A DNA stretch of 64,000 nt, taken from NCBI GenBank assembly GCA_023101885.1, contig JALPQD010000004.1, positions 14,343,688-14,407,687 on the forward strand, in the 5' to 3' direction. The stretch's first letter is position 1. Every line of letters starts with the position of its first letter. The notes under the pieces are model-generated. The model saw only the letters and a list, made by a program, of their open reading frames with translations. It had not been told where the DNA came from and made no database searches. This stretch comes from Typhlomys cinereus (lineage: Eukaryota; Chordata; Mammalia; Rodentia; Platacanthomyidae). Both the position numbers and the translations under genes were made by a program. Positions 33,587-46,484 of this stretch are shown here, one piece after another.

Positions 33587-36500
33587 TGAGGCCATGGATT
33601 GTAAGAAATCAGAGACACAGGTTAGGAGGTGAACATATCTCTAGGAGACAAAGCTACCTATCCTTTGTTCTGGATCTCGATGCCAGTAAAATCTTCTGAT
33701 ATGATATAATAATCTTAGGAACCCAAAGTATTAGTAATAAAGATGTAACAAATGTATGTGTCTTACCATTGCCTGAATTCCATGTTATAAATGTTCTCTA
33801 CTTACAGTGCTCTGACAAATCAATCCCTTTGAAAGGTTTTGCTTTTCATAAAGTTTGCTGGTTTTCTTTTTGCTACATGTCATGTGTTTCTCTGTGAAAC
33901 ACATACTGAAACATGCTAGATTTTGAATTGAAAAAAGATGTTATAGGTTCTGCAACATACTACTCTTAAACCCTTAGTGAAGAATACATAAACCATTAAT
34001 ATGATGCTTCATGGAAATCTAAAATACACAGAATAAATTGCCTAATTTAAATGCTATGCTTTAAATATTATGACCCAAATCTTGGTTCTTAACAGGTGGG
34101 TAATAGAATTCAAGATCATCTTCTGTAAATTTGAGGAAAGTCTTGTATACAAAATATCTTGTCTAAAGAAAAAAAAGTGAATGTGCTAATAATGACAGCA
34201 GCTAAAACTTTGATAACATTTTAAATGAGCTTCAATCGAAAAAACAAAAAATCATATATAGTACAAAATTACCATGCATGTAAAATGGTTGGAAAAAAAT
34301 CTCAAATATTTGTATTTTTTCAAGGATTAGCTAAAGCTTACCATACTATAGTATAATAGGAAAGCTGATATTATTATGATTTTGTGCTGTCTTCTCTTTC
34401 TTCATTTTCCCATACCTTTATGTAAACTATGCAAACATTTCATTTTTCTTCCAGTAAAATTTTTTGTCTTGGCATTGGGTTTACTTTATTCGGTGGGGAT
34501 GCAAAACACAAGATCACGTTAATATTTTATCCTTTGCTTGTTTTGTTCTAAACCTAGGGCAAGAAAATAGCAACCTTAATATTCTCGTGATGTATGTTGA
34601 TCTCATTTTAATTCTAAATATTGGCATGTAACGTCTGGAACTCAGGTAAGACTATTTGATCAACCTAATGTCCCACAGAATAAATAATAATTTCTGGAAA
34701 ATACAACTGAAAATTAATCTGGATCCAAGCTGTAGATATCTAGAAAAACATTCTAGATAATTATTTAGATGTAGTAATTATCAAGAAAAGAGAAGCCATG
34801 CAAATACACAGATTACAAAGATATTAGGTGTCATCCAACACTGGAAACTAACTAACTGAACAACCAAAAACAAATTTCTAAATGAGATTGATTTGGAAAG
34901 ACCGAGACATATATTGTTAAAACCCCTTTAGGAACACAATGCAGTTATTATGCAAATTGTAGCTTATATGTAATATAGTTAGTAAATGCTGCACACTTTG
35001 ACAAGAAATTTATATTTTCATAGTTAATTGGGAGGTATATCCCACGACTGCATCTCTAGCATTTTTATTGTGTATGCACTTACATGTGTATGATTTATAT
35101 GTCCAAATTCAACCATAGAAGTATGGTTTATTATTTGAGTCAAAGTTTTGCTTTCAGAACTGGACATTTTCAGCATTGTTTGTAAAGAAAAAATGTGAAA
35201 ACCAAATCCTCATTTAGAACTTGGATAAAATTCATTCAGATGGAAGAAAGAAGTACATTTTGAAAAAAGAAATTTCCAGAGTCTGAAGTACTCATTCACA
35301 GTCACTAAGTGTAAGCTCATTTTGCCACCTTGTTCATTGAAAATGATTTTGAGAATCTACTCAGTCTCAGACACTTTAGATTAGGTCCTTTCCATGTCAA
35401 GTACTTACAAGCTGAAATGACTGCTTTCTGTTCATATTTTCCTCTTCTTTTTCATGTGTCTCATGTCCAAAGCACTCTAGGCTTTTAGAAAGCTTCCTAT
35501 GCTGTAATGACCCAACTAAGGCTCTGCTCACTTCAACCACTTTCAGAATGACAAGACAGAATAAAGCTTCATCCCCAGGTCTAGATATTGATTTTTATCC
35601 CTGCCAAGAATGCTATTTATTCCAGATATACCACCTTTAGAATAACTTCCTCTCTAACAAAGATAATCTACAAGGCACAGAGATCAATATCAATTAGCCT
35701 CAATTCAGAAGTGAATAGCAATTCAGTATGTCTTAAAACATAAACTAAATGTGGCAACCTGTCTAACCCTTGCAGTTAGTTACAAGATTAAATGAAATGT
35801 GAATGTAAAGTTTAAAAGGCTATTAATACTTACTCAAAATTATATTTTTCTGATTGAGCAGATTATTTGTATGTAGGTATTGTGATTAAATTTATAAATA
35901 ATGAAAAATGATTTTAAGAGGGGAAAAAGTTCCAGCACTGGAAGGAAAACAGGACAGCCTAACAAATACTGTTAGAAATACTGAAATTTACTAGCTATTA
36001 AGCAAGGAATGGCATTTTGTAAATAGCATAAATAATTTGCAAGGTTGTTGCACTAAGACAGAAAAGAGGATCGACTCCTTTACTTGATGCAATCATACTT
36101 TCATAGAAATTTTCCTCGAGTCATTATTCACTTACATGTAAAGCAATCTCATTTTGTGCAAACAAATTTTATTTCATAATTTTAACTACTTTTTCACAAA
36201 TGCATATGTTTCTCTGCATCATTTCATTGTTCTCTTTGAAACTATAAAGAACAAAACTTTTCACTAATAAGGTGCCATGGAATGAAGATTATTGCTAGCT
36301 AAAATAAACATGTAACAAGTTCATTTGTTAAATTAAAATGTATCAAATAAAAAATACTAGATTCAGGTTTGTTGTAAGGAAAGAATTTTACAAGATGGTA
36401 AATGTTATAAACTCAAGTTGTTTGTACATATAAACCTGTTTTCAAAGTCAGTACCACTGACTCATACAGTGTGCAAGACCAAATACTTATTTTCACTATC

Positions 36501-36729
36501 ATTATACCAAATTGTGTATGTATTATTTAGTCATAAGAGTAATTCATTCAAGTTGGAAACCCATCCGGTAGCAGATGGGCATAATAAGCTTACTAAAGTT
36601 ATATTTTATGGTTCCTTACATATAACGTCTTCCCAGATGCATTATTTAATTTAAAGTTTTTCTTAGCTGTCAAGCAAGATAAGCCACATCTTCAGACATA
36701 CTAAAATAGTCATTATTTTCCTGCAAGGT
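33587..36729. other. Unannotated AT-rich sequence
   Basis: About 3.1 kb without a recognised gene or repeat: one of the longest repeat-poor stretches here. Confidence 0.45.
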
Positions 36730-37110
36730 TAAAGGGTCAAAACCAAGGTGTCCTTTAATAATTGAGTGAATGTGCAAACAGTTATAATACAGATTATAGG
36801 TGTTCTTTGGCACTAAAATATATATAACTAATAATCCATAAACAACGCAGGAAGAACTTTAATTCCATGATGTTAACTGAAAAATAAATATTGTTAAAAT
36901 GCTATGTTCTGCATGATTCCATCTATAAAACATTCTGTAAGAGACAGAGGGTCTATGCAAGTAATTAAAAGGTGGCCAAAGACTTGGTAGAGGAGTGCAT
37001 TAATTGACAGAGAACAGATGAGTTTTTGATCACTTTATAGTACTAATATAGTTGTGCTCAATGTGAATTTTTTATTTCTCCAAATTCAAGGTGAATCAAA
37101 CTGTCAAATA
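36730..37110 (+). mobile_element. Ancient LINE-1 (L1M-type) 3' ORF2/3' UTR remnant
   Basis: The order of landmarks follows mammalian-wide L1: AAACCAAGGTGTCC..TTGAGTGAATG (the 'fossil' of 'tgtccatcaactgatgaatgg'), a CATGATGTTAACTGAAAAA..-like block, TTCTGCATGATTCCATCTATA, GTAAGAGACAGAGG, and GGTGGCCAAAGACTTGGTAGAGG. Heavily decayed; older than the rodent-specific L1s. Confidence 0.55.
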
Positions 37111-37370
37111 CAGAATTTGGGGATAATAACATGTTAAGGTACCACTTTGGGGAGATATTGATAATAGGAGAAAAACATCTGGAAAAACTTCTATACCTGC
37201 CTCTCATTTTACTATGATCCTAAAATGACCCAAATTTTTCAGTGTTATGAAGATGAAAGTCCATTTCTTAGTTATGAGCCTTAGTTCATATCTTTTGAGT
37301 CCTAGATTAAATCTTTCAGGGCCGATGCTTGCCAGAAACTACATACTTGTATTTGGCATTTCACATGTTT

Positions 37371-37559
37371 CTTTCTCTCTCTCTGTCTCTCTCTGTCTTT
37401 CTCTGTCTCTCTCTCTCTTTCTGTCTCTCTGTGTCTCTGTCTGTCTCTATCTCTATTTGTCTTTCTGTCTCTTTCTCTGTGTCTGTCTCTGTCTGTCTCT
37501 GTCTTTGTTTCTCTCTCTGTCTCTGTCTGTCTCGCTCTTTCTTTCTCTCTCCCTCCCTG

Positions 37560-37608
<49 letters not shown>
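37371..37608. repeat. Compound microsatellite: (CT/CTGT)n then (CA)n
   Basis: 37371-37566 is imperfect CTCT/CTGT/CTTT; 37567-37608 is a CA run. All ORFs on both strands through it are low-complexity artefacts. Confidence 0.95.
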
Positions 37609-37611
<3 letters not shown>

Positions 37612-38586
37612 ATTTTCTTTTAGTACAAGGATATTCAAGTAGAATGACTACTGTGACTTGAAGTTAAAGTTGGCTTTAGGCTGTCACCTGTCAGACGTTG
37701 ACTAATCTTTCATGTTTTAAAGTTGTCAACTACATTGAGGAAAACAAGGAATATTTTTGGGAAATATGTAGAATATCTGTGATGTCATTTTAAAAATGAC
37801 TTCAAGTTAAAGACCTGAAAATTAAATATATCAATGATCAGAAGACATCTTGAACAAGGTCACTTCGATTTGATTAAATGTATTGAATTGTTTGATATTA
37901 TTTTGTAAAACTAATTTATTAATGTCCTTACTTTGATCATACTGCTTGAAAAGTCAAAGTATATCTATTATCATACTTTCTATGACATAAAGTTAGCATA
38001 AACAAATAGAATAACTTGCTTAGTAATGAACCTTGATTTCTTACAAAAAGCACGTCAGCCAATGCAACAACTATGTTCCTAATGATTTCTGGGTGATATT
38101 TGTTTATACAGGGAATAATTGACCTCTGTCATATTGAAAATCATAAATAATCTTCACTTTCTCCTTATTTCCCAAACACTATAATTCAACTTTCGTTGAT
38201 GGCTATTTCTTCATTACTCAAAATATTTTTATTTTCCATTCACTACTTTACTTTATATCCCAAGTTTTTGCTTGTCAAAGATTATTGTACTAAATGTCAA
38301 TATATCTATTTTTACTCATTTACTTTAAAATCTGTCAATATGACATTGCCCATCGTTTACTTTCATATATGCAAGTGCTGGTCTTCTTAAATATCTCAGT
38401 GGCTTAAATAGTAATAACATCAAATAAATCATTGGCATATTATTGGAAATTGTGATTTGATAAGACTTCTGATGTCTCACCTTGCATTCCATGGTCCCAC
38501 TGTGATTAATGTCTGAAGGTTGCCTAATAATGTCACGTCCTTAAAAACTGATTCTTTTCCTTTTGTGTTGCCCTTGTACCACAAAA
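37609..38586. other. Unannotated AT-rich sequence
   Basis: Nothing recognised. Confidence 0.45.
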
Positions 38587-38720
38587 CTTTTTTTTTTTTT
38601 TTTTGCTTCTTCTTAATTAGAGAACTTCTATTTACTTTTTAAGGAGATGGGAACTGAGTTTAAGGTACAGGAAATGCTATGTACTCTGCCACTGGATTAT
38701 ATCTCAGTCCACTGATTTAT
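38587..38720 (-). mobile_element. Old ID/B1-related SINE, antisense
   Basis: Poly-T (38588-38604) on the + strand begins it. The far end, TACTCTGCCACTGGATTATATCTCAGTCC, is the antisense of an ID-type head (GGACTGAGATATAATCCAGTGG). Confidence 0.6.
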
Positions 38721-38804
38721 CATCTATAACTCAGAAATGACAGAGAGCACTTACTAGTTCCATTCTGAGACCAAAGTATTTTCCTATTAATTTTCAGCTA
38801 TGTG

Positions 38805-39215
38805 AATGTGTGTGAGTTAGATATAGTTGTCATTTTGACAATTAAGTGCTGAATATTCAGGCTCACCTACCAACAATAATTTAATTAAAGCAAGCAAGCC
38901 ATGAACAAGTTCTAGAGGAAGACAAAGCTCACAATGGATGGGACCATTCCCCAAGTAGGTGCTTAAAATGGAAGAGTTGGTTCGGTGCTTTGAGCTATAG
39001 GCAAATGAGTATACTGACAAACAAGATAGTGTGCCCCTCTATTAGCTCCTCTTGTGAAAGTGGTATGGTTAATCCCCTTGGCTCCTACGGGTTGTATGAA
39101 TTCTCATACTATGCTGATGAATTATAATGAGATTTCAAGCCAGAATAAAACCTTTCCTGTCTTAATTTTTTCTCATCTTTCTTGATTTCAGCAGTGTGAA
39201 TAGTAATGTTACTAT
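38805..39215 (+). mobile_element. MaLR/MT-like LTR, sense
   Basis: It contains TTGTCATTTTGACAATTAAG near the start, then TGATGAATTATAATGAGATTTCAAGCC and AGAATAAAACCTTTCCTG (polyadenylation signal), then TTTCTTGATTTCAGCAGTG. This matches the 3' third of rodent MT/ORR1 LTRs. Confidence 0.6.
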
Positions 39216-40738
39216 TCACTCTAAATATTCTGTCCAAAGGTGCTTGCAAATTATATCCAAACTTGCCATGTGAACAATTTAAATCTATCCTGAGTGTGTA
39301 CCCTTACAACAGAGTAACTGAATCTCAGTCAATCACGGGCTAAGTGACCAAACTATGATCATATAAGGGAAATTCCTCATCTGCACCATGTCTTTATAAG
39401 GTAATACAGAATGCCATTTCTACTGATATTTGCGTCTTTTTTTTGCTAAAAATATGATCTGAACATGTTTCAATATGAATGGTTCTGAGATAACTTTGTC
39501 TGGAATAATTATTAAATCCAGAAATTTTGTTGTTGCTCTGGCAAACTTCGCTAATATAGCCACTGTTGCATTTATTTTAATAGTATCCATAGTGTTTGGC
39601 AAATTAGGAAACTGTTTAATATGGGCAAGCACTCATCAGAGGAGAAAAACCAATAGGAAATGGAAGTCTTAAAAATAGGTAACAGGAACGATTCAGTTTT
39701 TTTTTCTGTGTATTTTCAGAATCTCTCATAGAAGTTGCTCATCATTCCTTATTGACTGAATGCATTGAGTAATGTTAATATGTGATGGAATTTTAAATAG
39801 TTTTCAGGTTACCCACATTAAGTATTAAGTCCCTGAATTAGCATAATTTCCAAAATTTTAGAGTTTTAGTGCATTTTACTGTGAGATTTACTATAATTTC
39901 AATAGAATGATTATTTTAAATATAATTAGATCACTCTTTTCTATCTGAATTGGTTATAATAGCAGAAAATATTTCTGATGCAAGACAATATGAATTATCC
40001 ATTGCTCACAATGTTATTGTATGTTATCTTTAAAATTATTTCCATTCACATCTAAACCAGCCTATCTCCACACCAAGGCTCAGAAAACATTTTTGAAGAA
40101 TTTAAGAATTTAAGAGCCTTAAAAGGGGGATGGTATGTGGCCAAACAATATAAAAAAAGTTTTCAATTCATCAGGCTAACTAAATATATATAAATTTTTT
40201 CTGTACTTCATATCTGTATCATGTGCTGATTTCATTTTTGTATTTTTGATTGCATATGCTTAAAGTAATAAAGCAAATTTACTATTATAATATGTCAACA
40301 TATATTATAGACTTCAGTTAATTATATAATAGAGTAACAATGTTAATTGTAGGCTTTTATAAGCAGCAACATATATATGTTACAATCTAATAATTTAATA
40401 CAATGACTTTGATTTCCTACAATTTTTATGTTGCTTCTTTTAACTCTTGCTATAGTATCATTATTCAATGTATAAATGTGGGGGTCATTAAACTTAAAAC
40501 AACAAAACCTAAGTATACCTTTAAGTTTTTGGTATAGAAAAATATATAATCATTAAAACATAAGCAAATCTTATATACATATATATGTATCATATGCATA
40601 TGCTATATAGAAAAAAGAAGTTAACTTACTGAGATAGCCTTCATCTTTGGTAGAGTTCACTGAATTCTCTCCATCATCTTCTTAGAGAGTAGTATGACAA
40701 GAGGCCAACCAATCCTGGGTCCAATAGCTGCTTAAATA

Positions 40739-40781
<43 letters not shown>

Positions 40782-41234
40782 TGAATATATATTTCTTTGG
40801 AGCACACCTGTTACATATGCAGAGACAGTATGACATCCTAAAGATAATACTTGTAAATGTCAGAGGGGTTGCGGAGGGTTTTTGAAAAGCACAGAGTGCT
40901 GCTAATGATCTAGATGAAGACAGTGGACTGATAGATGGTTCAGCCAAATTGTTACTAAAATCAGAATTGAGCATGAGTCATAGTTTATATTAGCAAAAAA
41001 AAAAAAAGAGGGTCATTCTTTTTTGGCATGAGATAGTTCTCATAGGAATTTCACTTCAATGTGAAAACATTTACTCTTTGTTACACTAGAAAATAAACGA
41101 CTGTCCAGCAATTCTATCATGCCTTTTTATTCTAATCCAATACCTAATTATCATGCAGTACTCTGCTTGCAGGTCTTAATTTCATTTTGGTATTCATCAT
41201 AACCATTTTACACATGAGAAAATTAAGGACAGCA
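39216..41234. other. Unannotated AT-rich sequence
   Basis: No gene recognised. Contains a (TA)n run (40743-40779). Open frames on both strands at 39420-39672 overlap; neither is convincing. Confidence 0.4.
40743..40779. repeat. (TA)n microsatellite
   Basis: About 18 TA units. Confidence 0.95.
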
Positions 41235-41590
41235 TAATAGCTACTGTTTTATTGTGTAACAAAATATTTGAGAAAAGGCAGCTTAAGAAGGAGTTTTCTC
41301 GGCTCATTTTTTAATAAGAAGAGAAGTCTATCATAGCAAGAGAATGAGGTACCACATTGCATCAGCAATCAGGAAGCCTGAAGTGGACAGGAAGTGAGAC
41401 TGGGTTACAGAATTTCAATGCCTGCCCACAGGGACTCACTTCCTCTAGCGTATCTCTGCTCCCGTAGAAAGAAGCACCATCAGTTAAGGGCCCAGTGTTC
41501 AAATTTTTGAGCCTGAAGACGTAATTTCCAACCACAACAAAGATGTTATGTAATTTACCAAATGACAGAATGTGATGGACGAAGAAACCC
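41235..41590 (-). mobile_element. MaLR-like LTR, antisense, old
   Basis: The minus strand ends CTTCTTAAGCTGCC..AAATATTTTGTTACACAATAAAAC. The interior has CATTGCATCAGCAATCAGGAAG and GACTCACTTCCTCTAG (+ strand), a block order common in rodent MaLR-related repeats. Confidence 0.5.
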
Positions 41591-41959
41591 ATGGGAAATT
41601 AACCATGTACTGTTAAGTTGCAATATAATATTTAAAATGTAAATTTCCATATGACAAGTCCTATGAGTAATTAGGATTGAGAAAATATTGGTGAAGGTAG
41701 AAATGATTATGCTTGACACTACCACCAGATCATTTTTGTACTGGAACCATTGATGAATTTAGTTTTAGGTAATACCTGAGTAAAGCCTAATTTTAAGGAA
41801 AGAAACAGACCCGTAAGGATAAAAATTTGAGATACCTCCTATATCAAAGTACAATTTCCAGTTAAATTCTGTCTTCCTGGAGTTCAGACCTTCCTGGTTT
41901 CAGGAGGTTCACCAGACTGTAGGCTTACCACTCTAATCTCTAGAACCATCATCCAGAGA

Positions 41960-42195
41960 GATTAGGAAAAGCATACATGTGATTCAAAGGTTAATCTATA
42001 TCACAAACAGAAGGATCTGATTTCGGATCCCAGATCCTTGGAAAAATCAAGGGGCAGAAATGATAGTGGTCTACTCCTGGATCTAGGAGATAGAGCCTGT
42101 GAATTCTCACAGCAAATCCAAAAGGAAGTAGAACAATCCAGAATAAAAACCAAACTCCGCCTTTGGACCTCCACAGATGCTCTGTCACACACATA

Positions 42196-42237
<42 letters not shown>

Positions 42238-42255
42238 CAAATTTTTCAGAAAACA
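41960..42255 (+). mobile_element. tRNA-derived SINE (CA-tailed), diverged head
   Basis: B-box segment GATTTCGGATCCCAGATCC, body AGCCTGTGAATTC, AAAGGAAGTAGAACAATCCAG and CTCCACAGATGCTCTGTCAC, CA run 42193-42238, then AAATTTTTCAG. The A-box part is poorly conserved. Confidence 0.8.
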
Positions 42256-43405
42256 GTCCCTTGGAATTAAAATTCCCAGGGTCTAAGAAACATTATAATG
42301 ACCTTCTTCATTGGGGAAGTATGTTCCCTTGAGTTACAGTCTAAGTATAATTTGTTAATTTAAAAAAATTGTTACCAAATGAATTCACAATATTTTTCTA
42401 TTCAACAATTATTAACATTATATTCTAAGAAACTAATGTACATAGTGTCTCAATATTAAAATGTAACCATACTTTTCATATTTTTTCTATATTACATCAT
42501 AAATTCATACCCAGATAAGCCAAAGAATGAAAGCACAGGTAGGAATCACATTTTTAATATTTTGCTGATCAATAGTCATTTAAGCGCTAATATAATAATT
42601 GCACACGTTTATTAGCATCAATGTATAATAAAGAAATTTGCATTAAGATCATTTAGCTGAATGAAAAGAAATTCAAACTTGTTTATCATGGCATGAGTGT
42701 ATATGATGCATCCTTCCTTCTGTAAAATAGCCTAGATTCAGAGTTCCATTTTCCAACATGCGAAAAAAAAACTGAGTATGTGTAATTAGAACCATGTGAA
42801 ATCTAAACTTAATTATACTCTTCAATATGAGCTAACTGTAATCCCTGCTGGATGCTTATGAGCTCCGTTTTGTAAAGTTAGAGTATCAAAAGAAGTTTAA
42901 AATCTGAACACTATCAAGAGTAGGACAAACCTGTATTCTAGGATCTCTCAGGACACCAACACTTGAAAATATGTATGCTGATAGAGATAACTGTCCATTT
43001 TCTATGAACTTTCAGCTTGGGGCCAATAGAAGTCTGAGTTTATTTTTAATGGGAAGGAAGGAGGTATAATATTCAAAATGCATTTTTTGCATTTAAATTT
43101 GCTGTAACTTCATCCAATTAAAATGGATTTTTCTGAGCTTTGTTCTTCTTTTATAAGCAAAGAAGAGATATTAAAGATCCGAAGAGAATCCCTTAGTTCT
43201 AAAACCTATTGCAAATGCAGGATATCTTTATTACCCTTCTTTAAAAAATTCTAAAATTGAAGAACTCACAAATTATTTATTTTCTTGTGTCAATTAGGTC
43301 AACTTCAATCTCTGAGGCTACGTGAGTGCACACTGATGTATTGATACAATAAAATCTGAATTTTTTATATTAAACACTGGAAAGAGCATTTCCAGAAAGA
43401 GAGCC

Positions 43406-43669
43406 ATGGGAACAATTGGTCTTCCAGTCATTTTCAAGTATCTTCTCTCAAGGTCTCTCCATTCACCTGCTCTGATATTAACTAGACAACTGCCTGAGAC
43501 ACAAAATTTAACCTTGAACTGTCTGCCACAGAGACTCACAGATGTGGATAAGTTTGTCAGAAGACACGTGGAAATTTCAAAGGACTTCACTAAACACAAT
43601 GAAGAAAAAACTAAGCATTATGCACAAATCGAGAACCTGAAATGTAGAGTAGCTTCCAAGCAGTTTTGA
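43406..43669 (+). other. Unassigned 87-codon ORF, possibly a pseudogene fragment
   Basis: The ORF begins in a strong Kozak-like context (GAGCCATGG) and encodes a basic, Arg/Leu-rich N-terminal half that could resemble a mitochondrial presequence. A Lys/Glu-rich helical-looking C-terminal half follows (for example DVDKFVRRHVEISKDF). Composition is more protein-like than neighbouring ORFs. I recognise no family, and there is no intron structure, poly(A) tail or duplication to show its origin. A chance ORF is quite possible. Confidence 0.2.
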
Positions 43670-44133
43670 AATTGAATGTATTCCATTTTCTCCTGTATAT
43701 ATAAATACCGGTGGGATTCACTTTATTCTTCAAATATTTGTTTGAGTTTGACTTGAAATTTCTGCCAGAATTAAACTATATTTTCCATGTGCTTTTCTTT
43801 GGAATCTAAGGGTGCTTTCTTATGTCTAATACTATCTGTTTACAGTAAGAAATAACATATTGGGTATCTTGGCACCTTCCTAATTGAGGAAGGCTACATT
43901 ATGATAGTCAACAGTTTCTTTTTTCCATGTATAAAATTAAGTTTTCTTGCTTTGTTGATGTCAAGCCATATGGCTTGAGACTCATTTCCCCATTTCCCCA
44001 AAGGATAACATTTAACCCATTCCAAAGATATCAATTTTGTCCATAAAAACTTTCTGATCTACAGAAATAAGAGCAAGTATTTAATTTATCAGAGTGAAGG
44101 AGAATATTTCACAGCCATTGTGTTCTTGGATAG

Positions 44134-44187
<54 letters not shown>

Positions 44188-44200
44188 ATGTGTGTGTGTA
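44134..44200. repeat. (TG)n microsatellite
   Basis: More than 50 bases of TG, one CA interruption near 44187. No SINE body flanks it. Confidence 0.95.
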
Positions 44201-45085
44201 TGCCTTTCTGCAATACTATGGGTAAATTATTCAATGGGTCTGAGCACCAGGATGAATGAGTTGCTACTAGATGCACATGTAACATGAAAATGGAAGCAAA
44301 ATCAGTGCACAGTAAGCTCTGGGAAGTCATTTCTTAATATCACTTTATTACTAGTCTAAGACTGTCAAGTATAATAGTTAACATCTATATTGGTACTTGC
44401 TACTTTAAATTCAGCTTAAATTTATGTGACATATTTGTTTTTCTATGTTAAGAAGTGTCTGTTATTTCTTTTTCCCATTACTGAAATAATATTACCAAAC
44501 ACAGAACTATTATCCTGAATTTCACTTTAGAACATTGGAAATTGGACTAACTAGTCCCAAAGTCTTGTATAAACAGGGGCCAGACAGCATGCATTTCTAG
44601 CAGTACAGCATGTCCTTTGGATCAGTTTGATTGCATATTGGCAATGACTGTACATTTGATACAATGCAGTGGAGATCACCTAAGATTGTGAACATGATAA
44701 GTGATAAAAAAATCTCCAAATATTCCTTATATTCTAACTTCATCAATATATACATAGTACCAATGTAAAATTGTGGGTTCAAAATACAATTTTGAACAAG
44801 ATATATAGCACATCACTTTCACAATTGGATCACTCAATTTTTATGTGCAGAAGGCAACACATTCACTGAAGGAACTGACAGATCGTTTTAAGAAATGTCA
44901 ACTTAGTAGATGAGCTGAAAAGCCCACAGGCTGCCCTGCTTGTCCTGGCAAGGCACTGAAGGAACCAGCCTGCTTGAACTGGCCCATCCATTCACACAGA
45001 GGTGAGACTTCCTGCTGATGCATCTGATTGCTCTCTGGTCAGTGATTCAGATGCAAAGGGTACTGGTACTGCTTTTTTCTTGCAG

Positions 45086-45144
45086 TCAAAGCCTGCCTGT
45101 GGTTATTAGGCATGCCCAGCTCTGACAGCTCTTTTTAATCTTCT
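45086..45144 (+). other. Candidate non-coding exon (splice-signal pair)
   Basis: The upstream sequence GCTTTTTTCTTGCAG (45071-45085) is a strong polypyrimidine tract plus acceptor AG. The downstream GTAAGTGATA (45145-45154) is a near-ideal donor. The enclosed 59 bases contain stops in all three forward frames, so any exon would be non-coding or a UTR exon. The surrounding 44930-45420 is less AT-rich and not recognisably repetitive. No transcript evidence is available here. Confidence 0.25.
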
Positions 45145-46130
45145 GTAAGTGATAAGAGAGAGGGGACAACAGCTGTAAGGAGATAGTGGCTTTATCGCAG
45201 TGATTGAACCTGAAAGTCAGAAAATCAGGGACACACAGGATTCAACTTGATTTTACTTCCACCATCATCCTCTATCACCAATACGAATCAGGCTGGTCTT
45301 GGACAGCAGGTGCCTTTCACTGCCAATCTGTCTGATGAATGAGAAGTGTCTTCCTTCAAATTGTCTAGACTCACTATGTGGACTTCGACAACAAGTTTCA
45401 TCTCTGCTCAGTACTGTAATTGCTCAAATCATGCACACACACATACACACACATACTTTTTCTTAAGTTCTGTTGATTTCAATATGGAATCATTAGGTAA
45501 ATCATGTTAAAGTCACTTTTGCTCAATGTTTCACTTGCATTTTCTATTAATTCAGGACATCATTGATATGATATTAGAATGAAAATAACTAAAGAGATGC
45601 TTTGACAGACATAAAGTGCCACAGTCTTTAGACATAGATCCTTAACAAAGCATATTACAAAAAATACACATACACATATAAAACATTGTAGTTGCATCAC
45701 AGTATAACATAGTATATTTCCAATAATGACAAATTCAACTTATTAATGTTTATATGCTATCACAAAAAATAAATGTGAACGAAAAAGAAATATTACTGAC
45801 CATGGAATATTTCCATGTTGATTAATGTCATTGTGAATGTCTGAAGCTGAAGGAAAATGAGGTTAAACTGATTTTTAGATTTCATCAGAATAATAGTATA
45901 CTACTGAGTTTGAATATTTTCATTATGCCTTATATCAAATTGTAGATCTCTATAAGATCAGATGGTATTACCAACAAAGACAAAGCAGCTCAGACTCAAG
46001 AATAATGTTAGCTTATTTTTTATTTATTGATGATTAAAATACATTGATTTCCTAAAAATAAATACAGAATATTGCTTGCATTATAATTTAATACATTCAA
46101 CAGAGAAAATGTAGATAAAGAACAATTTGA

Positions 46131-46143
46131 AAAAAAAATTCTA
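46131..46143. repeat. Left target-site duplication of SINE
   Basis: AAAAAAAATTCTA, repeated at 46408-46420. Confidence 0.8.
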
Positions 46144-46375
46144 GGACTGGAGTGATGGCTTTTGGGTTAAGACTCTGCCTCACAAGCAGAAGATCCTGAG
46201 TTCAGATTCTAGATCCCAGGTAAAAACGCCAGGCAGAAAAGGATGTGGCATGCGCTTCTAGCCATGTTGAGCAGAGCCTGGGAAATCCCAGAGCAAAGTG
46301 AAAAGGAGGTAGAAGCAATCCAGGATGATTCCCAGTCCAGGATGATTGGTCTTTCACGGGGACACCTTCGTCCTA

Positions 46376-46407
<32 letters not shown>
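46144..46407 (+). mobile_element. tRNA-derived SINE (CA-tailed) with target-site duplication
   Basis: Head GGACTGGAGTGATGGC, GTTAAGACTCTGCCTC, B-box GATCCTGAGTTCAGATTC, body GCCAGGCAGAAAAGG, CAGAGCCTGGGAAATCCCAG, then a short CA run and about 30 A. The flanking 13-bp duplication ends in TTCTA. It has a duplicated internal phrase (CCAGGATGATT twice near 46320-46345). Confidence 0.92.
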
Positions 46408-46410
<3 letters not shown>

Positions 46411-46484
46411 AAAAATTCTAAGTTTTCGTACATTTCGAGCCAACAAAAAAATTTACATCTTGTCCCTTTCTAAAAATTGTGTGT

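Larger units (their letters stand above)
42257..46130. other. Mostly unique sequence with a few local signals
   Basis: Contains a coding-like ORF (43406-43669), a (TG)n run (44134-44200) and splice-like signals near 45.1 kb, each listed separately. Otherwise nothing recognised. Confidence 0.4.

Noticed and set aside
37247..37661. ORFs of 131 and 110 codons, Ser/Leu-rich
   Set aside because: Encoded by CT/CTGT and CA microsatellite sequence.
39420..39672. Possible receptor-like transmembrane fragment (sense ORF with a hydrophobic segment)
   Set aside because: Overlapping ORFs on both strands, only ~65 codons, and no diagnostic motif beyond a hydrophobic stretch in AT-rich DNA.
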